Shown: piece after piece, positions 24,401 to 35,049 of the stretch | Position numbering within the stretch: position 1 is the first letter of the stretch | How the letters are laid out: each line of letters begins with the position of its first letter | Origin: Hymenopellis radicata | Taxonomy: Eukaryota; Basidiomycota; Agaricomycetes; Agaricales; Physalacriaceae | Direction: 5' to 3' | Assembly (NCBI GenBank): GCA_015501595.1 | Contig: JADNRX010000173.1 | Span: 46,404 to 110,403 of the forward strand | Length of the DNA stretch: 64,000 nucleotides | Made by a program: the position numbers and the translations under genes | The notes under the pieces: generated by a model | What the model was told of the DNA's origin: nothing | Databases searched by the model: none | The model's input: the letters and a program-made list of their open reading frames with translations, nothing else

Positions 24401-24614
24401 GGTTCCTTTTCTTCGCGCGTCCGGGTCGAAAGTTCCGGGTGTTCTTAGGGAGCTTAGCCTCGCCAGTATTTGGTATGGTCCTGGGATTTCCCTCCCTAGG
24501 CGACGGGAGAGAAAGGGACGCTGTGTCCGCTAGCTGTCGGGCAACTTCTGGCGAGTTGACAACGATATCAGCCGAATTAATCGGGACATTATCTGCGCCG
24601 GGAGTGTTGGACAT
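21409..24614 (-). CDS. DUF6535 multi-span membrane protein
   Basis: Exon 1 (24614-24209) encodes a polar, acidic/basic leader with runs such as KGRRARKK. Exon 2 (24162-23993) carries the DUF6535 opening (WRMCLDEF, then DTVDVLLVFVR). Exon 3 continues AGLFSAVVTAFLIETAAKL with the family's WYTSLSLSLITALVAVLAKQ, followed by two long hydrophobic segments (LIIGMLPLLMHLSLGIFFIG and VGLFALIAYSAYF). These are four probable membrane helices, then a long cytoplasmic helical region. Near the end, removing a 45-nt intron after WINVLN and adding one C at the C5 run (21668-21673) gives a protein ending SLSLEIE at 21409; without that it stops at 21653. The family is large in Agaricomycetes and of unknown function. 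Confidence 0.8.
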
Positions 24615-25938
24615 CGTCGACGAAGGCTGTGGATATGATGGTACGAGGGAGAGGGTCCCAGTCCGAAGTAAACAGACCGCATGCCAGGCGACATCGTGTC
24701 GTCAGTGGCAATGCTCCTGTGGGTACAATTTCCCATGTGGTTCCACGGGCATCAGTGTAACGCCTCCCGCGCATCAATGTGTTATCGACTACCGGTGCTA
24801 GGAGGCGCGTGGTAGTCCAGCACCTTTACCAAGGTTATCCAGATGTATGTCTTCAGGAAGCGTAGTTAGACGCACTCCAAGTCTACGGGTGATACGGCCT
24901 ACGTAAACTAAAGGCTGATGGATGATTGACGGGTGCGCCCAATAGAAACTGTGATTGTCGGCGCCAGTCGGGTGCTGATGGCAACTGGAAAAGGACACCT
25001 GAAAGATCGAGTATAGTTTTCACCGCATCAAGGTGCGCGAGCTTGGACTAGGACGCGTTGAACAATGAACGTGATCGTGGCAGGAGGCAAAGAAGCGATC
25101 GCCGAAAACGGAAGAGACGCCGAGGACCCCGGTCACTCGATTCTCTTCAAAGTGTGGAGAAATGATTTCAGCCCCACAGCTTAGAGTAGGAGCGTTCATT
25201 TTCAGTGGATAAGCGTTGGGTCTGTAATAGCAATGTAGTACGATCTACTGTACAATTAAAGGTAGCCGTCACTGGCAAAAACCCGACGCCACAAAGTTGT
25301 TCTTCGGACAGAAACAGTTGAAGAAACCTATAATTTTACAACTTAGATCAAGTCAAACGGGCAAGACTAAGCAACTGTTTATCATCTCGTCCCGTCCTAA
25401 AATATCGCGTCGGTAAGTCTGAGGCCGTCGTACTACTTGATCCCATTCAACAACTTCCAAGTCAAATCGGAGCCAAGCGCACAAAGCAACGCCATCGGCA
25501 GGCGTCAAAGGGAGCACTAGACCTGCAAGTCTATTGTCAGCCAGATCAATACAGGACGAAACGAATACCACAAGCTGCACTTGATATTTACCATGGCGGC
25601 GCTAAGGTACTCAGGTTAGAGAGGAATCGGATGAAAGGTCGTACATAAGAACAGACCAGCTGACATTTTTGGCACGTTTCTTGATTTTCCATTGTTGAAC
25701 GCGTCGCGTATGCAAGGTGATCGTGGTCAAAGCGAGAGAGCCAACCGATCACGTGTCGGTCCCGCGACGTCTTTTCAACCACCATCATCGCCCAGGGCCC
25801 TTCACTGGTCAAGTAAGCTTGTCTTGTGCTTTTGAGACTCTGCTCACTCATCCTTCAAATAGCTCCAGGGCGTCGTAATGGATACTTCACCTCGAGCCCA
25901 TTCCTGTCGAAATCTATCAGGAAATATTCATGAGTATA
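24615..25938. other. Intergenic, possible small minus-strand gene
   Basis: A minus-strand frame from 25851 (MSEQSLKSTRQAYL...) ends near a GT at the codon after CQKCQL, and another minus frame at 25580-25353 could be its next exon, but the phases do not join cleanly and no motif is recognised. I leave it as a candidate only. The rest of the region shows nothing. Confidence 0.25.
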
Positions 25939-25940
25939 TA

Positions 25941-26388
25941 CAACTATCACCACTTTCGTACCCACTCACAGCGCGCACACTCACACTGGGGGGTGCACAC
26001 CCATAGTGGTCCCTGTGAACACATGAAAAGAATTACCAAATTTGTACACCATGTTCATTCCCGCCACGCGCTCCTCATCCCGCCCCACCGGAGAAGATAT
26101 ATATTCACCGCTAACCGACCCAAACCCCTAACCACAAACCCTAACCCTTCCTAACCTGCAACACTTAGGCTTCGGGTACCGAAGCCTAAGTGTTGGGCGC
26201 GCTGGCGCGCGCGGCAGAGTCACCATCTCACCCTAACCTACCCTACCCTAACCGGCGCCATACAACAAACAGGACATCAATTACCAATTTTGGCATTTTC
26301 AGCGCGCGGCAGTGCGCCCGGGTGTGAGTGTACACCCCCCGAGTGTGAGTGTGCACGGTCCGACTCGGTGCGAAAGTGGTGATAGATG
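25941..26388. mobile_element. Non-autonomous TIR element (MITE), TA target duplication
   Basis: The left end CAACTATCACCACTTTCG and the right end CGAAAGTGGTGATAGATG are inverted repeats (17 of 18 match). The similarity extends inward for about 70 bp: GCACCCCCCAGTGTGAGTGTG (left, inverted) against ACACCCCCCGAGTGTGAGTGTG (right). Both ends are flanked by TA (25939-25940 and 26389-26390), as expected for Tc1/mariner-type transposition. The 448-bp interior has no open frame for a transposase, so movement would depend on an enzyme made elsewhere. The interior holds telomere-like motifs and a strong hairpin. Confidence 0.75.
26160..26194. repeat. Perfect 16-bp inverted repeat with 3-nt loop
   Basis: AACACTTAGGCTTCGG, loop GTA, CCGAAGCCTAAGTGTT. 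It sits in the middle of the TIR element, flanked by CCCTAA-type motifs, and would form a stable hairpin or cruciform. Confidence 0.85.
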
Positions 26389-26559
26389 TAAACACTCAAT
26401 ATTCAGCTACATCGAACCATCTGCAGAAATTTCGGAAGCCGACTGTCACGAAACATTCTCCTCCGTTGTTGGAGTCTGCAGGTTCTTCGCTACAGAGGCT
26501 TTCCCGCGCGTTTTCCTGTTCTTGCATGTCGCCTGCAACTTACCTGGGAGTCGTAACGC

Positions 26560-27358
26560 GATGATTGAAGGTGTGCAGAGAAATAAAGAACGACAAGCCG
26601 CTTGCCTCTCACATTGCCACTCTCATTCGAGAGTGCATTCTCAGCGGCTGGGTGTTCGACGAAGAGAACCAGACCGAGGAAGCTGCGCTCGCTGCTCTGC
26701 TGATATCCTCAGCGCGTATCCAATGGAGTATGAGGCAAACGAAATCGAGACCAGTGCTATAATTTCCCATCTTCCCTTCCAGCATCTCGTCTCCTTGAAA
26801 ACGAACCATAGTGGGCTATTGAACGCCGTCGCTGTTAGCCCATGCCACCTCCAGCGCCTCGAAAGCACAAACTTCATATACCTATTGGAAGATCTCGTAG
26901 ATCTCGCCGCCGTCCTCAAGCAACTTCCTCTACTTACCCATCTCAGCATTCACCGGCTGGCTAGACACCTGCCCCTCTCATTCCACAACACTCAGGTTCA
27001 TCTCACGCCAGCCAAATTCACAGCAGTATCTCTTCCTTCGCTTCGGTCTCTCCTCTGCCCAGGGAGCATAGCCGCAGTGTTTCTATCCCCAGCGCCAGGA
27101 ACGCTGGTTCACCTTGATCTCACAGGGAAACACGTCGCTCAGATCCCTCATCTGGTGCCGTGGCGTTTTCCTACACTCGACAACGTCTATGCGGACGGTC
27201 TAGAAGGGCTGACCATCCCTAGGCGAGGCCTTGCCAACCTTGCCAAAGGATCTTTCCCTGCAGGGACCGAGCCGTGTAATCCTTCCTTCCTTCCTTCCTT
27301 CCTTCCCGTTCAATCACGATTTTTCAGACTCCGCAGGACGGCAAGGCAGCTCGCCTAG
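26560..27358 (+). pseudogene. F-box/LRR-like remnant
   Basis: Two stretches suggest an Agaricomycete F-box/LRR protein: KPLASHIATLIRECILSGW near 26590-26640, then, in another frame, a leucine-rich part (LKQLPLLTHLSIHRLARHLP, SLPSLRSLLCPG, TLVHLDLTGKHV) to about 27200. The frames change near 26700 without a clear intron, and the N-terminal F-box helix is absent. It begins about 170 bp after the TIR element. The end runs into a CCTT microsatellite. I cannot tell a broken gene from one with sequence errors. Confidence 0.35.
27281..27306 (+). repeat. CCTT microsatellite
   Basis: About six CCTT units in a row, ending in CCC. Confidence 0.85.
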
Positions 27359-27521
27359 ACTGACGCGGACTCCGGCAACAATATTCACTACTACTTCGAC
27401 ATGACGAGATCACGGAAATTGCCAGTTGAACGATGGATGGACGGATACATGTCGATATAACAGGCAGTCCGATCTATTCTTGCTCTCGATTCTGAGACTC
27501 ATTAGTAATTCGCGCAGGTCC

Positions 27522-27530
27522 TATATAAAA
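27522..27530 (+). promoter_or_regulatory. TATA box of the SDR gene
   Basis: TATATAAAA lies about 43 nt upstream of the ATG at 27565. Confidence 0.6.
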
Positions 27531-27564
27531 GCCGATACCCAGAACCTATTCCCTCAGCATCACA

Positions 27565-28365
27565 ATGTCTGCAAACTACAAACGCGTCGCCCTCGTCACT
27601 GGCTCCAACACCGGAATCGGACTCGAAATCGTCCGAAGCCTAGCACAGCAAGGCCACACCGTCTACCTCTCCGCGCGCAATGCGCAAGCCGGTTTAGACG
27701 CTCAATCCCAGCTCAAAGCCGACGGCCTCTCAGTCAAATTCGTCCAGCTCGACATCACATCCACCGCATCCGTCGCTGCCGCCAAGGATGTCATCGAGGC
27801 CGCGGAAGGGCGCCTTGACTCTCTCGTAAACAACGCAGCCATCAGCTACATGTCCGAGAGCAAGGGCGCACTCAACGACTCCCTCGACACCATCCAAGCC
27901 GGATTCGACACCAACTTCTTCGGTCTCATCCGTGTCGCCCAGGCGTTCGTCCCGCTGCTTCGCCGCGCACCTGCGGGCCAGGCGTGCTTCGTCCAGGTCT
28001 CGACAGATATGGCGAGCAACACGCACATGGCGTCTCCGGGCGGCCGAAATCACCATACCATCGCGTACAATGCGAGCAAGGCGGCGGCGAATTCGTATGT
28101 TATTGCATTGGCGAAGGAGTTGCAGGGAGAGGTGAAGGTTAATGCGGTGACACCTGGGTTTACGACGACCAAGTTGAACAACTTCTATCCTGGCGGGAAG
28201 ACCCCCGAGCAGGGAGCTGCTGTTATCGTTCCTTGGGCTTTACTCGGACCGGAGGACAAGGATAAAACTGGTGAGTTGATCTTCTCTTCTATCGGCAATG
28301 AATCTTTATTTCGATTTCGACTTACAGGTCTGTTCTGGGGTTCCAAAGGAGAGTTTCCGTGGTAG
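27565..28365 (+). CDS. Short-chain dehydrogenase/reductase, carbonyl-reductase type
   Basis: Classical SDR with an N-terminal Rossmann fold binding NAD(P). Seen in the translation: TGSNTGIG at residues 12-19 (cofactor loop), NNAA at 89-92, catalytic Ser in QVSTD (about 146), and YNASK with Tyr168 and Lys172. It ends GLFWGSKGEFPW, the C-terminus usual for fungal carbonyl-reductase-like SDRs that reduce aldehydes or ketones. Two exons: 27565-28270 and 28328-28365. The intron is 57 nt, a multiple of three with no in-frame stop, so unspliced RNA would also be translatable (19 extra residues). Spliced length is 247. It is cytosolic, with no signal peptide. Arg37-38 region SARN suggests NADP preference. 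The gene is clean and has a TATA box upstream. Confidence 0.9.
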   Translation: MSANYKRVALVTGSNTGIGLEIVRSLAQQGHTVYLSARNAQAGLDAQSQLKADGLSVKFVQLDITSTASVAAAKDVIEAAEGRLDSLVNNAAISYMSESKGALNDSLDTIQAGFDTNFFGLIRVAQAFVPLLRRAPAGQACFVQVSTDMASNTHMASPGGRNHHTIAYNASKAAANSYVIALAKELQGEVKVNAVTPGFTTTKLNNFYPGGKTPEQGAAVIVPWALLGPEDKDKTGELIFSSIGNESLFRFRLTGLFWGSKGEFPW

Positions 28366-28833
28366 AAGAGATGTATCAGACAGGCAATTGAATCTTTGAC
28401 ATTCTGTTCAAGTCGGGATGAAGAAGAGGACGGCAAATAAGCTACGTACCTCAACGAATCTAGCTTCTTTCGAGAAGAGGCGCATATAAGGCTGTCTTGA
28501 CACAAATCATCACAGAAATGCCTGCACAGTTTTTGCTCTCCGAGTCATGATCCTTCTAGTCGAGTCCCAGGTTCCTACGCGTAGGCTCTGTTAAACGGAT
28601 GCTGAAATGGCGTGACCGGCGACACTTCATTGCTCCAAGTTCAGATCTCACATAGTGCCTCTACAACTAAGTACGCGTCCTCGTTGAGACGAGTCACACT
28701 CGAGAAGCCGGAACCGCGCTCACGTGACCGTCATATTTTCAGCGATCCCAGCACCAAATCGGGACATTACTTCTTTGCCTTTCAAAGGAATCGCATCGGC
28801 TTATGGCCGCTTATCAGCTTCCTTCCTGCCTCC

Positions 28834-30021
28834 ATGGCCCCACGCGAGTATCTCGATATCGTTGTATGTCTGCGCTACTTTCCCTCCAAGACAACCTGGC
28901 TCCAGGCGCGCAGCAAGAAGATGTTAGCAGCGGACTTGCGGAAAGAGCTGGACTTGCTCAAACTTCCGCATCCTCCAGAGGCCAATATCCAAGAACCCGA
29001 TGCCCAAGGGTTGGTGGTGTTCTTCTGGACGACGTTTAGGAATTCGGTACGTATTGACCAGTGAGGAATGTGCAAGGACTGATTGGGCGTATAGCCTCTG
29101 TATGATATCGTCACTTCTGTCGCAGCCAACCAGGATATGAATCCAATCAGATCTGTCAAAGAAACTTTGAGCATGTGCGTCTTGCATTCTATCTTTGTTT
29201 GCTCTGACCACGTCGGATGTACTATATAGACAACAGATACAAGTCTCCGAAGCGTGCGTCTATCTCCGTACTTGCCGACTCTTCTGTCCTGTGTGTGTTG
29301 ATTTTTGTTGAAGACCGCCATCTCCGCTTGTAGATGTGTGGCCGATTCGACCTAGGTCTACAAAGCGCTCATTCGACGAAATGGAAGACATCGAATATGG
29401 CCCGGAGCGGTAAGATACGTTGACTGTACGATCTAAATGTTCTCATGCGTGTTCTCAGCCCGAAGAAGTTCAATTCTGAAACAAAGCAGTCGTATGCCAT
29501 CTAGTACGCATCACGTCTTTTCGGTATTTGCTTATTCTTTCAACAGATTCCGTGACAATGTTCCTTCTAAGCAAACACCGGACAAGCCCAAAACACTCTC
29601 CGAATTCTTCCCTGATGCCGAATCTCTTGTGGCTACCAGCAGTACGGCGGGCCAGGACGAGAGTGCAACGACACGCGAGTTTTGGAACACCCGGCGCAAG
29701 CTGAACGCGGCGTTCGCACGTGCACAGGACATCGAACGCCAGTTGGAGGAGACGGGCGTGTTTAAGCCACACGAAGACCATTCCGTCGAAGGTTCTGGGA
29801 CCAGATTTTCGCCGAACGTTATACTGACACTTGCTACAGATCTTCCAATGCTTCTCGCGAAAGCCCAAGACGATCTTATGCGTGAGCGCAAGGCGAGAAG
29901 GGATATGGAGCGCGTGTTGCAGGACGTGTTGAGGGAGTGCGAGGAACCGAGGGTTGTGCCGCAGTTGATTAAGATGATGTATGCGACTGCTGAAGGGCGG
30001 AAGGGGGTGCAGCAGGTTTAG
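28834..30021 (+). CDS. Coiled-coil hypothetical protein, seven exons
   Basis: Not a family I recognise. Exons 28834-29046, 29095-29174, 29230-29253, 29314-29409, 29459-29491 and 29547-30021 join in frame across GT-AG introns and give about 307 residues. The N-terminus (MAPREYLDIVVCLRYFPSKT) is compact and may be a small alpha/beta domain ending near FFWTTFRNSPLYDI. The middle (PPSPLVDVWPIRPRSTKRSF) is disordered. Residues from TTREFWNTRRKLNAAFARAQ onward are strongly helical, with heptad-like spacing and a basic stretch (RERKARRDMERVLQDVLREC), consistent with a coiled coil and protein-protein contacts. One exon is only 24 nt. All junctions keep frame. Confidence 0.65.
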
Positions 30022-30335
30022 GTACGGAGAGGACAGAAATCAAATGTATCGTTACCGAAATTGTACCAGTATGTTACGTTGCTAACATCCCATTTCAGTC
30101 TTTTATCTCTGACCTTGAAAGACTCATCATGCAATGCCCACATGTTGCATTGTTGTGTACTTTGATTGAACAGCTCGCCAGATCGCTACACAAACGACCG
30201 AACGAGTCAGAATCATCTCCAGCCTTCCCATTTTTGAAAAAACTACCTATTCTACGTTAAACAAAGGTTTGTGATATACATTACAATGTTACAAGTTTGA
30301 TTCCGCGTACGACGTTCCAAGTAATAAGTATGAAG

Positions 30336-31962
30336 CTAACAAAGCGCGTTCACAGCAACAACGCGGCCGGTGGCCAGCCAATCCGTCGCGCGCTGCTCAG
30401 CATCTTGAAGCAGTCGGTGGCTGAGACCCCTCAGGCCTGCTTTCGTACAGTGGTAGTGGTGGTGGTGGATGGATAAACCCATTAATTTGGAATCTGATTC
30501 CGAGCTGCATTGGAGCTTCGGTATCAGAACCGTACGACCCTCGACCTCGAAGGATCGCAGCTTATCGATAACCTCGTTCACGGCGTGCAGCGGAGCCGTG
30601 TTGATGCGGGCTCGGATGGCGCCCGTGGCGAAGAGGTTCAGAGCTGCTTCAGTAGAGCTGCGGGTACCGTAGACACTCATTTGTACTGTTTCTGTTAGCG
30701 TGAGGGTGGTGTATAAGAGGAGGAGAAGCTACCTGAGATGCCAGAGGTTACGAGTCCTAGAGTGGAGAAGTTCATGGACTCGCCCGAAATACCGACCTTG
30801 AATGACATGGATTAGAACGGTTATGACGCTTTCATAAGGGTTTGCGTACCATAATTGCCTTGCCAGTAAATGGAAATGGTTTTGTGCCCTGAGTGAGTGC
30901 GCTCATCGCAAGTTGGAATGCTGATGATCGAGATGAGTGAATACTTTTCGTTCAAGTAAGAGACAGACATCGAACGCACTTTGACCCGTTGCTGCGAAAT
31001 CAATCGTGATATCCACTTGGAAACCTTCCTTCTGGATCTTGTCATTCAGACTGGAAAGACTGTAAGCTTCTACGGCGCCAAGCTCAAGAGCGAGTGCGCG
31101 AGCCTCCGGCTTGATATCCACGGCGTAAACTAGAGCATGGCGCCGGACGAATAAGAAACAAGCGACCAGGTAAGCAATGTGAATTCACCAGTGGCACCAT
31201 AGTGCTTCGCGTATTGAAGAGCAAGATGCCCAAGACCACCGATACCGAATATGAGGACCGTGGAGTTTGTGCCTTCCTTGATCTAGTACAAATCATCACT
31301 TCGACGCGCCGCGCCAGAAAGACAAGCAACACACCCCGGCGGAATCGTACACAGCATGATACGCTGTGGTCGCAGCATCGCCAGCAATAGCCGCTTCTTC
31401 CAGTGATACGCCTTCAGGCTGATAACAAGTTGGTTCAACAGGGAATCCATCGTTAACACAACGTACCACCAGCACCAGCTGTCCCTCTGGGACGATAACG
31501 TACTCGGCATATCCGCCATCCAATCCTTCGCCAACGGTGCTAGTCAGGACCGCACCATGGGTGCAAGGATGAAGCAAGTTGACGGTGTACAACTTCCCGA
31601 GATGTATTTTGTTCGTATCGACGCCTTGTCCCAGTCTGTCATAGGCATCCATTAAATCAGCCCGGGGTCAGTGGAAAAGACGTACTGGACGGGCACGCCG
31701 CAGATCTCGTGTCCGAGGACATACTGCCGCTCGTCGAGCCATGAGCCGGAAAGGAGGGATACATCCGAGTGGCATACTAGTGATGTAAGTTGCGCTGAGT
31801 TGAGCGCAAGTACTAAGAAGGAGATTACTTACCACCGGAAGCTGATACCTTGATCAAGACCTCGCCTGCCTGTGGGCTTGGAACGGGATATGCGGGGTCG
31901 ATGACAAGGTCGGTGTTTCCGGGTTGATATGAGGCGGAGAACATGGTCGTGGGGATTGACAT
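30336..31962 (-). CDS. Zinc-type alcohol dehydrogenase (GroES-like MDR)
   Basis: Medium-chain dehydrogenase/reductase. From the start at 31962: MSIPTTMFSASYQPGN, catalytic zinc ligands in VCHSDVSLLSG (Cys) and LGHE (His), DGGYAEYVIVPEGQLV, AAIAGDAATTAYHAV, the Rossmann glycine motif FGIGGLGHLALQYAK, VYAVDIKPEARALA and IDFAATGQSAFD. Then comes GKAIMVGISGE and the C-terminal FATGAIRARINTAP. Eight or nine short exons splice in frame. The four-Cys structural zinc cluster of classical ADHs is not visible between YTVNLLHPC and DGGYAEY, so it belongs to a subfamily without it. The frame runs on past the usual end (GRTVLIPKLQ) for about 50 residues to 30336, possibly because one base before the true stop is missing. 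Acts on alcohols/aldehydes with NAD(P). Confidence 0.8.
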
Positions 31963-34900
31963 TGTTGGAGAATTCAAGAAAGAAGGGGAACTAGCCCGAG
32001 AGTTGGCAAATGCGAGAGAAGTGGAACGAAAGTAGGTAGGGAATACGCTTAAATGAAGAAGGTTTAAATGGATTGCTAGGTGCGAGAATATCGCCCCATG
32101 CAGCTTGCTCATCCCTCGTTGAAGCAGATGGGTGTCGTTGGTGGCTGAATGCGAGTGTGATTTACCCACCTGTTGGTCATGTCGAGATCAGCGCCCATGC
32201 TTTTAATATCACTGAGAGCTATAGGATTAGCGGTGCAATTGAGATTCGGCTAACAATCCTGATGTACAAGATGAACCACATGCAGAATATAGGGGAAGAT
32301 CAACAGTGAAGATGCGACATTGATTCATACCCGGGTCTAAATCGGCAGTGAAGCGACGGTATCTAACATCAGTGTGAAGGGATGATCACTGAGAATAGAA
32401 ACGATGTCAAGGAAACTGAAATGTCCGTGGTGCTGCAGATGGCATCGGTGAAGGTCAGATTGAAATTCTATGATGATCAAAAGTCAACGATCGAGTATCG
32501 GCCCGGATCCCCGTACTCTCCCCCCTTGCCCAGTATGCTGAGTATCAAATCAACCTAATCAGGAGAACTCGAGACTTTTATGTTCTAAACCGTTCTCGTG
32601 TAGAGCGTGACGCAAAAGTTCGTGTCATACTTGGCGCTGCCTTCACAAAGGCTATTAAGAAGGAAGTCCGTGTCCCATTCTTCCTGCCTGCAGAACATCC
32701 CATTAACAATTCGGGTTTCCTGCAGGCCAAGGGCCTTGGTGTACCTCAATCGACGGGTCAAGCCCACGGGCATGAGCTGTTCCGAGAAGCTCCTTCCATA
32801 GGCGACACGCCCAATTCCCTGATATCAATATGGAGGACGGGACTCACATTTCGCGGGGACAGACTCCAAAATCGGCGCTGCTGGGGCTACGGGCACTATC
32901 GAAGTGGGAAGTGATGCACCGGGGAGTATTCGTTGCGTGCTACTCACTCCGCGGTGGACTGAGCATTGGTGGACTGCGAACGTCCCTCCAGAAAGGAGAA
33001 ATTAAGAGAATAATGGAACATTGTGAATGTAGTAGAACAGCTCACGGTGGTAGAGTGCAATAGAAACGTCGTTGTAATAGGTGTCACAGCAACTTGAAGA
33101 CCTACAGTTGATCCGCGTATTTATCTTGTCAGAGTTCAGTAAATGTAATTTCCAAAGTTGTTTCAATTTGATGCTGATTGCGAACCGCTCGAGCTGCAAG
33201 CTGACGCCAGTATTATATGGCCTTGTAATATAGAGCGTTTTGTTTAGGACAAGTTTAGAACCAGCAGCTGACACGTCGGAAGGAAACTCGGTGTCGCAGC
33301 GAATCGGAATGGAAGTAGCAAGCAAAGTGAGCACGTGGTCGTTTCATCGTTTCCTCCTGCTCTCATGGCTCATTCCGAGAATTTTGTTTCTGCCCTTCCT
33401 ATTCGCATATCCCCCTCAGTCAGAGAGAACGGCGGCAGATGAGCGATTCTCAGAGGTCAAGGCCAGCATAGACGAGTAATTCTTTCTTCTGTTAGGACGG
33501 CGACACCTCATTTGTCTAATGCCATTGAGTAGATTCGAGACCATTTTACTCCCTGAATTCGACTGGACTTTGTCGTGGCATTGACGTTGCAATGACCCTT
33601 CGCCTGGATATGCATATAGCGGTACGCACGCTACGACGGAACGGAAGTGAAATGGGAAATGGGATGTCATCGGAAAACGGTGCGGCATACTTATTTTCTT
33701 CACTGTTCACCTGATTTTTATCGTGCAAGGGATTGTAGGCGGCTTAGTTCTGGTCCAACAAGACGCGTTTTGGGGCACTGAAGAACAAGTCTATTCTACG
33801 ACATTGAATATCAACCCCAGTATCGGCCCCAACCTCTTTGAGAAAATAGTACGCTGGCTCTCCATGTTCATCGTCAATTTACCCTAAAAATATTTGAAGC
33901 ATCTCCTTTCTCCGCGTCTGTTCTGCGCCTCCTAATGCGTGTATATCGATCCGCCCTATGTCGCTTGAACGCACCTCCCGATTTGGAGTCAGGCAGTACT
34001 AGAGGAAGACAGCTCGCTCCTCGAGGGATAGTGTACGCTATTTGCGGTTCTTCGCACACGCGGTCTGGACGCTTGGTTGCTTGTTCGCCGACCAGCAATA
34101 GATTTACTTAACAATGACATCAAACCAATCAACGAGTCAACGCTCTTTCGCTCTATCGTAATGTGGGTTTGCATCACTGGTATCGCGTGCTATATTGTCT
34201 GATTCCGCTTTCCGTCAAGTGGTGGCGTTGTATAATTCGGTTTCCGACGGTCTAGCGTGGTACTATACGTCGGTTCAGTATCTGTAAACGGTGTCTAACT
34301 ATCCCCGCCTGATCCCCACCATTTACGTTATCTCTACCGACAGCGCGTCGTGCAGGCTTTAATCGTCAGCTGTGGCAGACGCCCAGACATGCCGAGGTCA
34401 TTGGATATGGACCAAGACCGACCAAGACGATAATACTGTATGTATTTTCAAGCATCCTTGAATTTCACTGCTAACCGACATGTGCAGAAACTAGATGCTG
34501 CAGGAACCAACACGGCCTGCATATGTTGATAGCACAGGTGCACGCAGGGCGATGTCATTTTTATGGCATCCCGTCGATGAATTAGAAGTCAGGTCAAGAC
34601 AACAATCATCACGGGTTGAATCTTCTTCTCATCCTTCAACAGCTACTATCATTATGGTGCCGGTCTCCTATCGTAGCAACTTCTTCCCTCTACGATTGCC
34701 GCGGCCTTGGACACATTGCAGCTCTAAAGAGACCGGTTCCGAGGCTCTAAAGGGCCACGAAGAAATTAGTACACCGATATCTTCTAGCCATCGAATGTAA
34801 ACGACGGACGGCGACCCACGCCAAGCTCCACTTGCTATCAATAGCCCACAGTACGTACGAGGTACGTACCTTCCCAAGCACTCCAGCTGGACGCTTATCT

Positions 34901-35049
34901 ATAAGTAGCGAGCTCGTTGCCGAAAGATGCACACGCTCCTGGACTCTCGGCAGTGCCAGGCAAACTTGGCGGAAGCACTTAAGAAATCGTGCGCATCAGC
35001 AGCTCCTGTTTTCGGTCTCCTTCTTTTCACCCTCAACTCGGAATTCGGG
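31963..35049. other. Three-kilobase gene-poor stretch
   Basis: No coding region I can support. Open frames (for example 32830-33063 plus and 33002-33334 minus) are isolated, motif-free and do not splice. I see no repeat, RNA gene or transposon ends. The last few hundred bases should contain the permease promoter. Confidence 0.35.

Noticed and set aside
26110..26256. True chromosome end
   Set aside because: The CCCTAA motifs are degenerate, short and lie inside a TIR element with genes on both sides.
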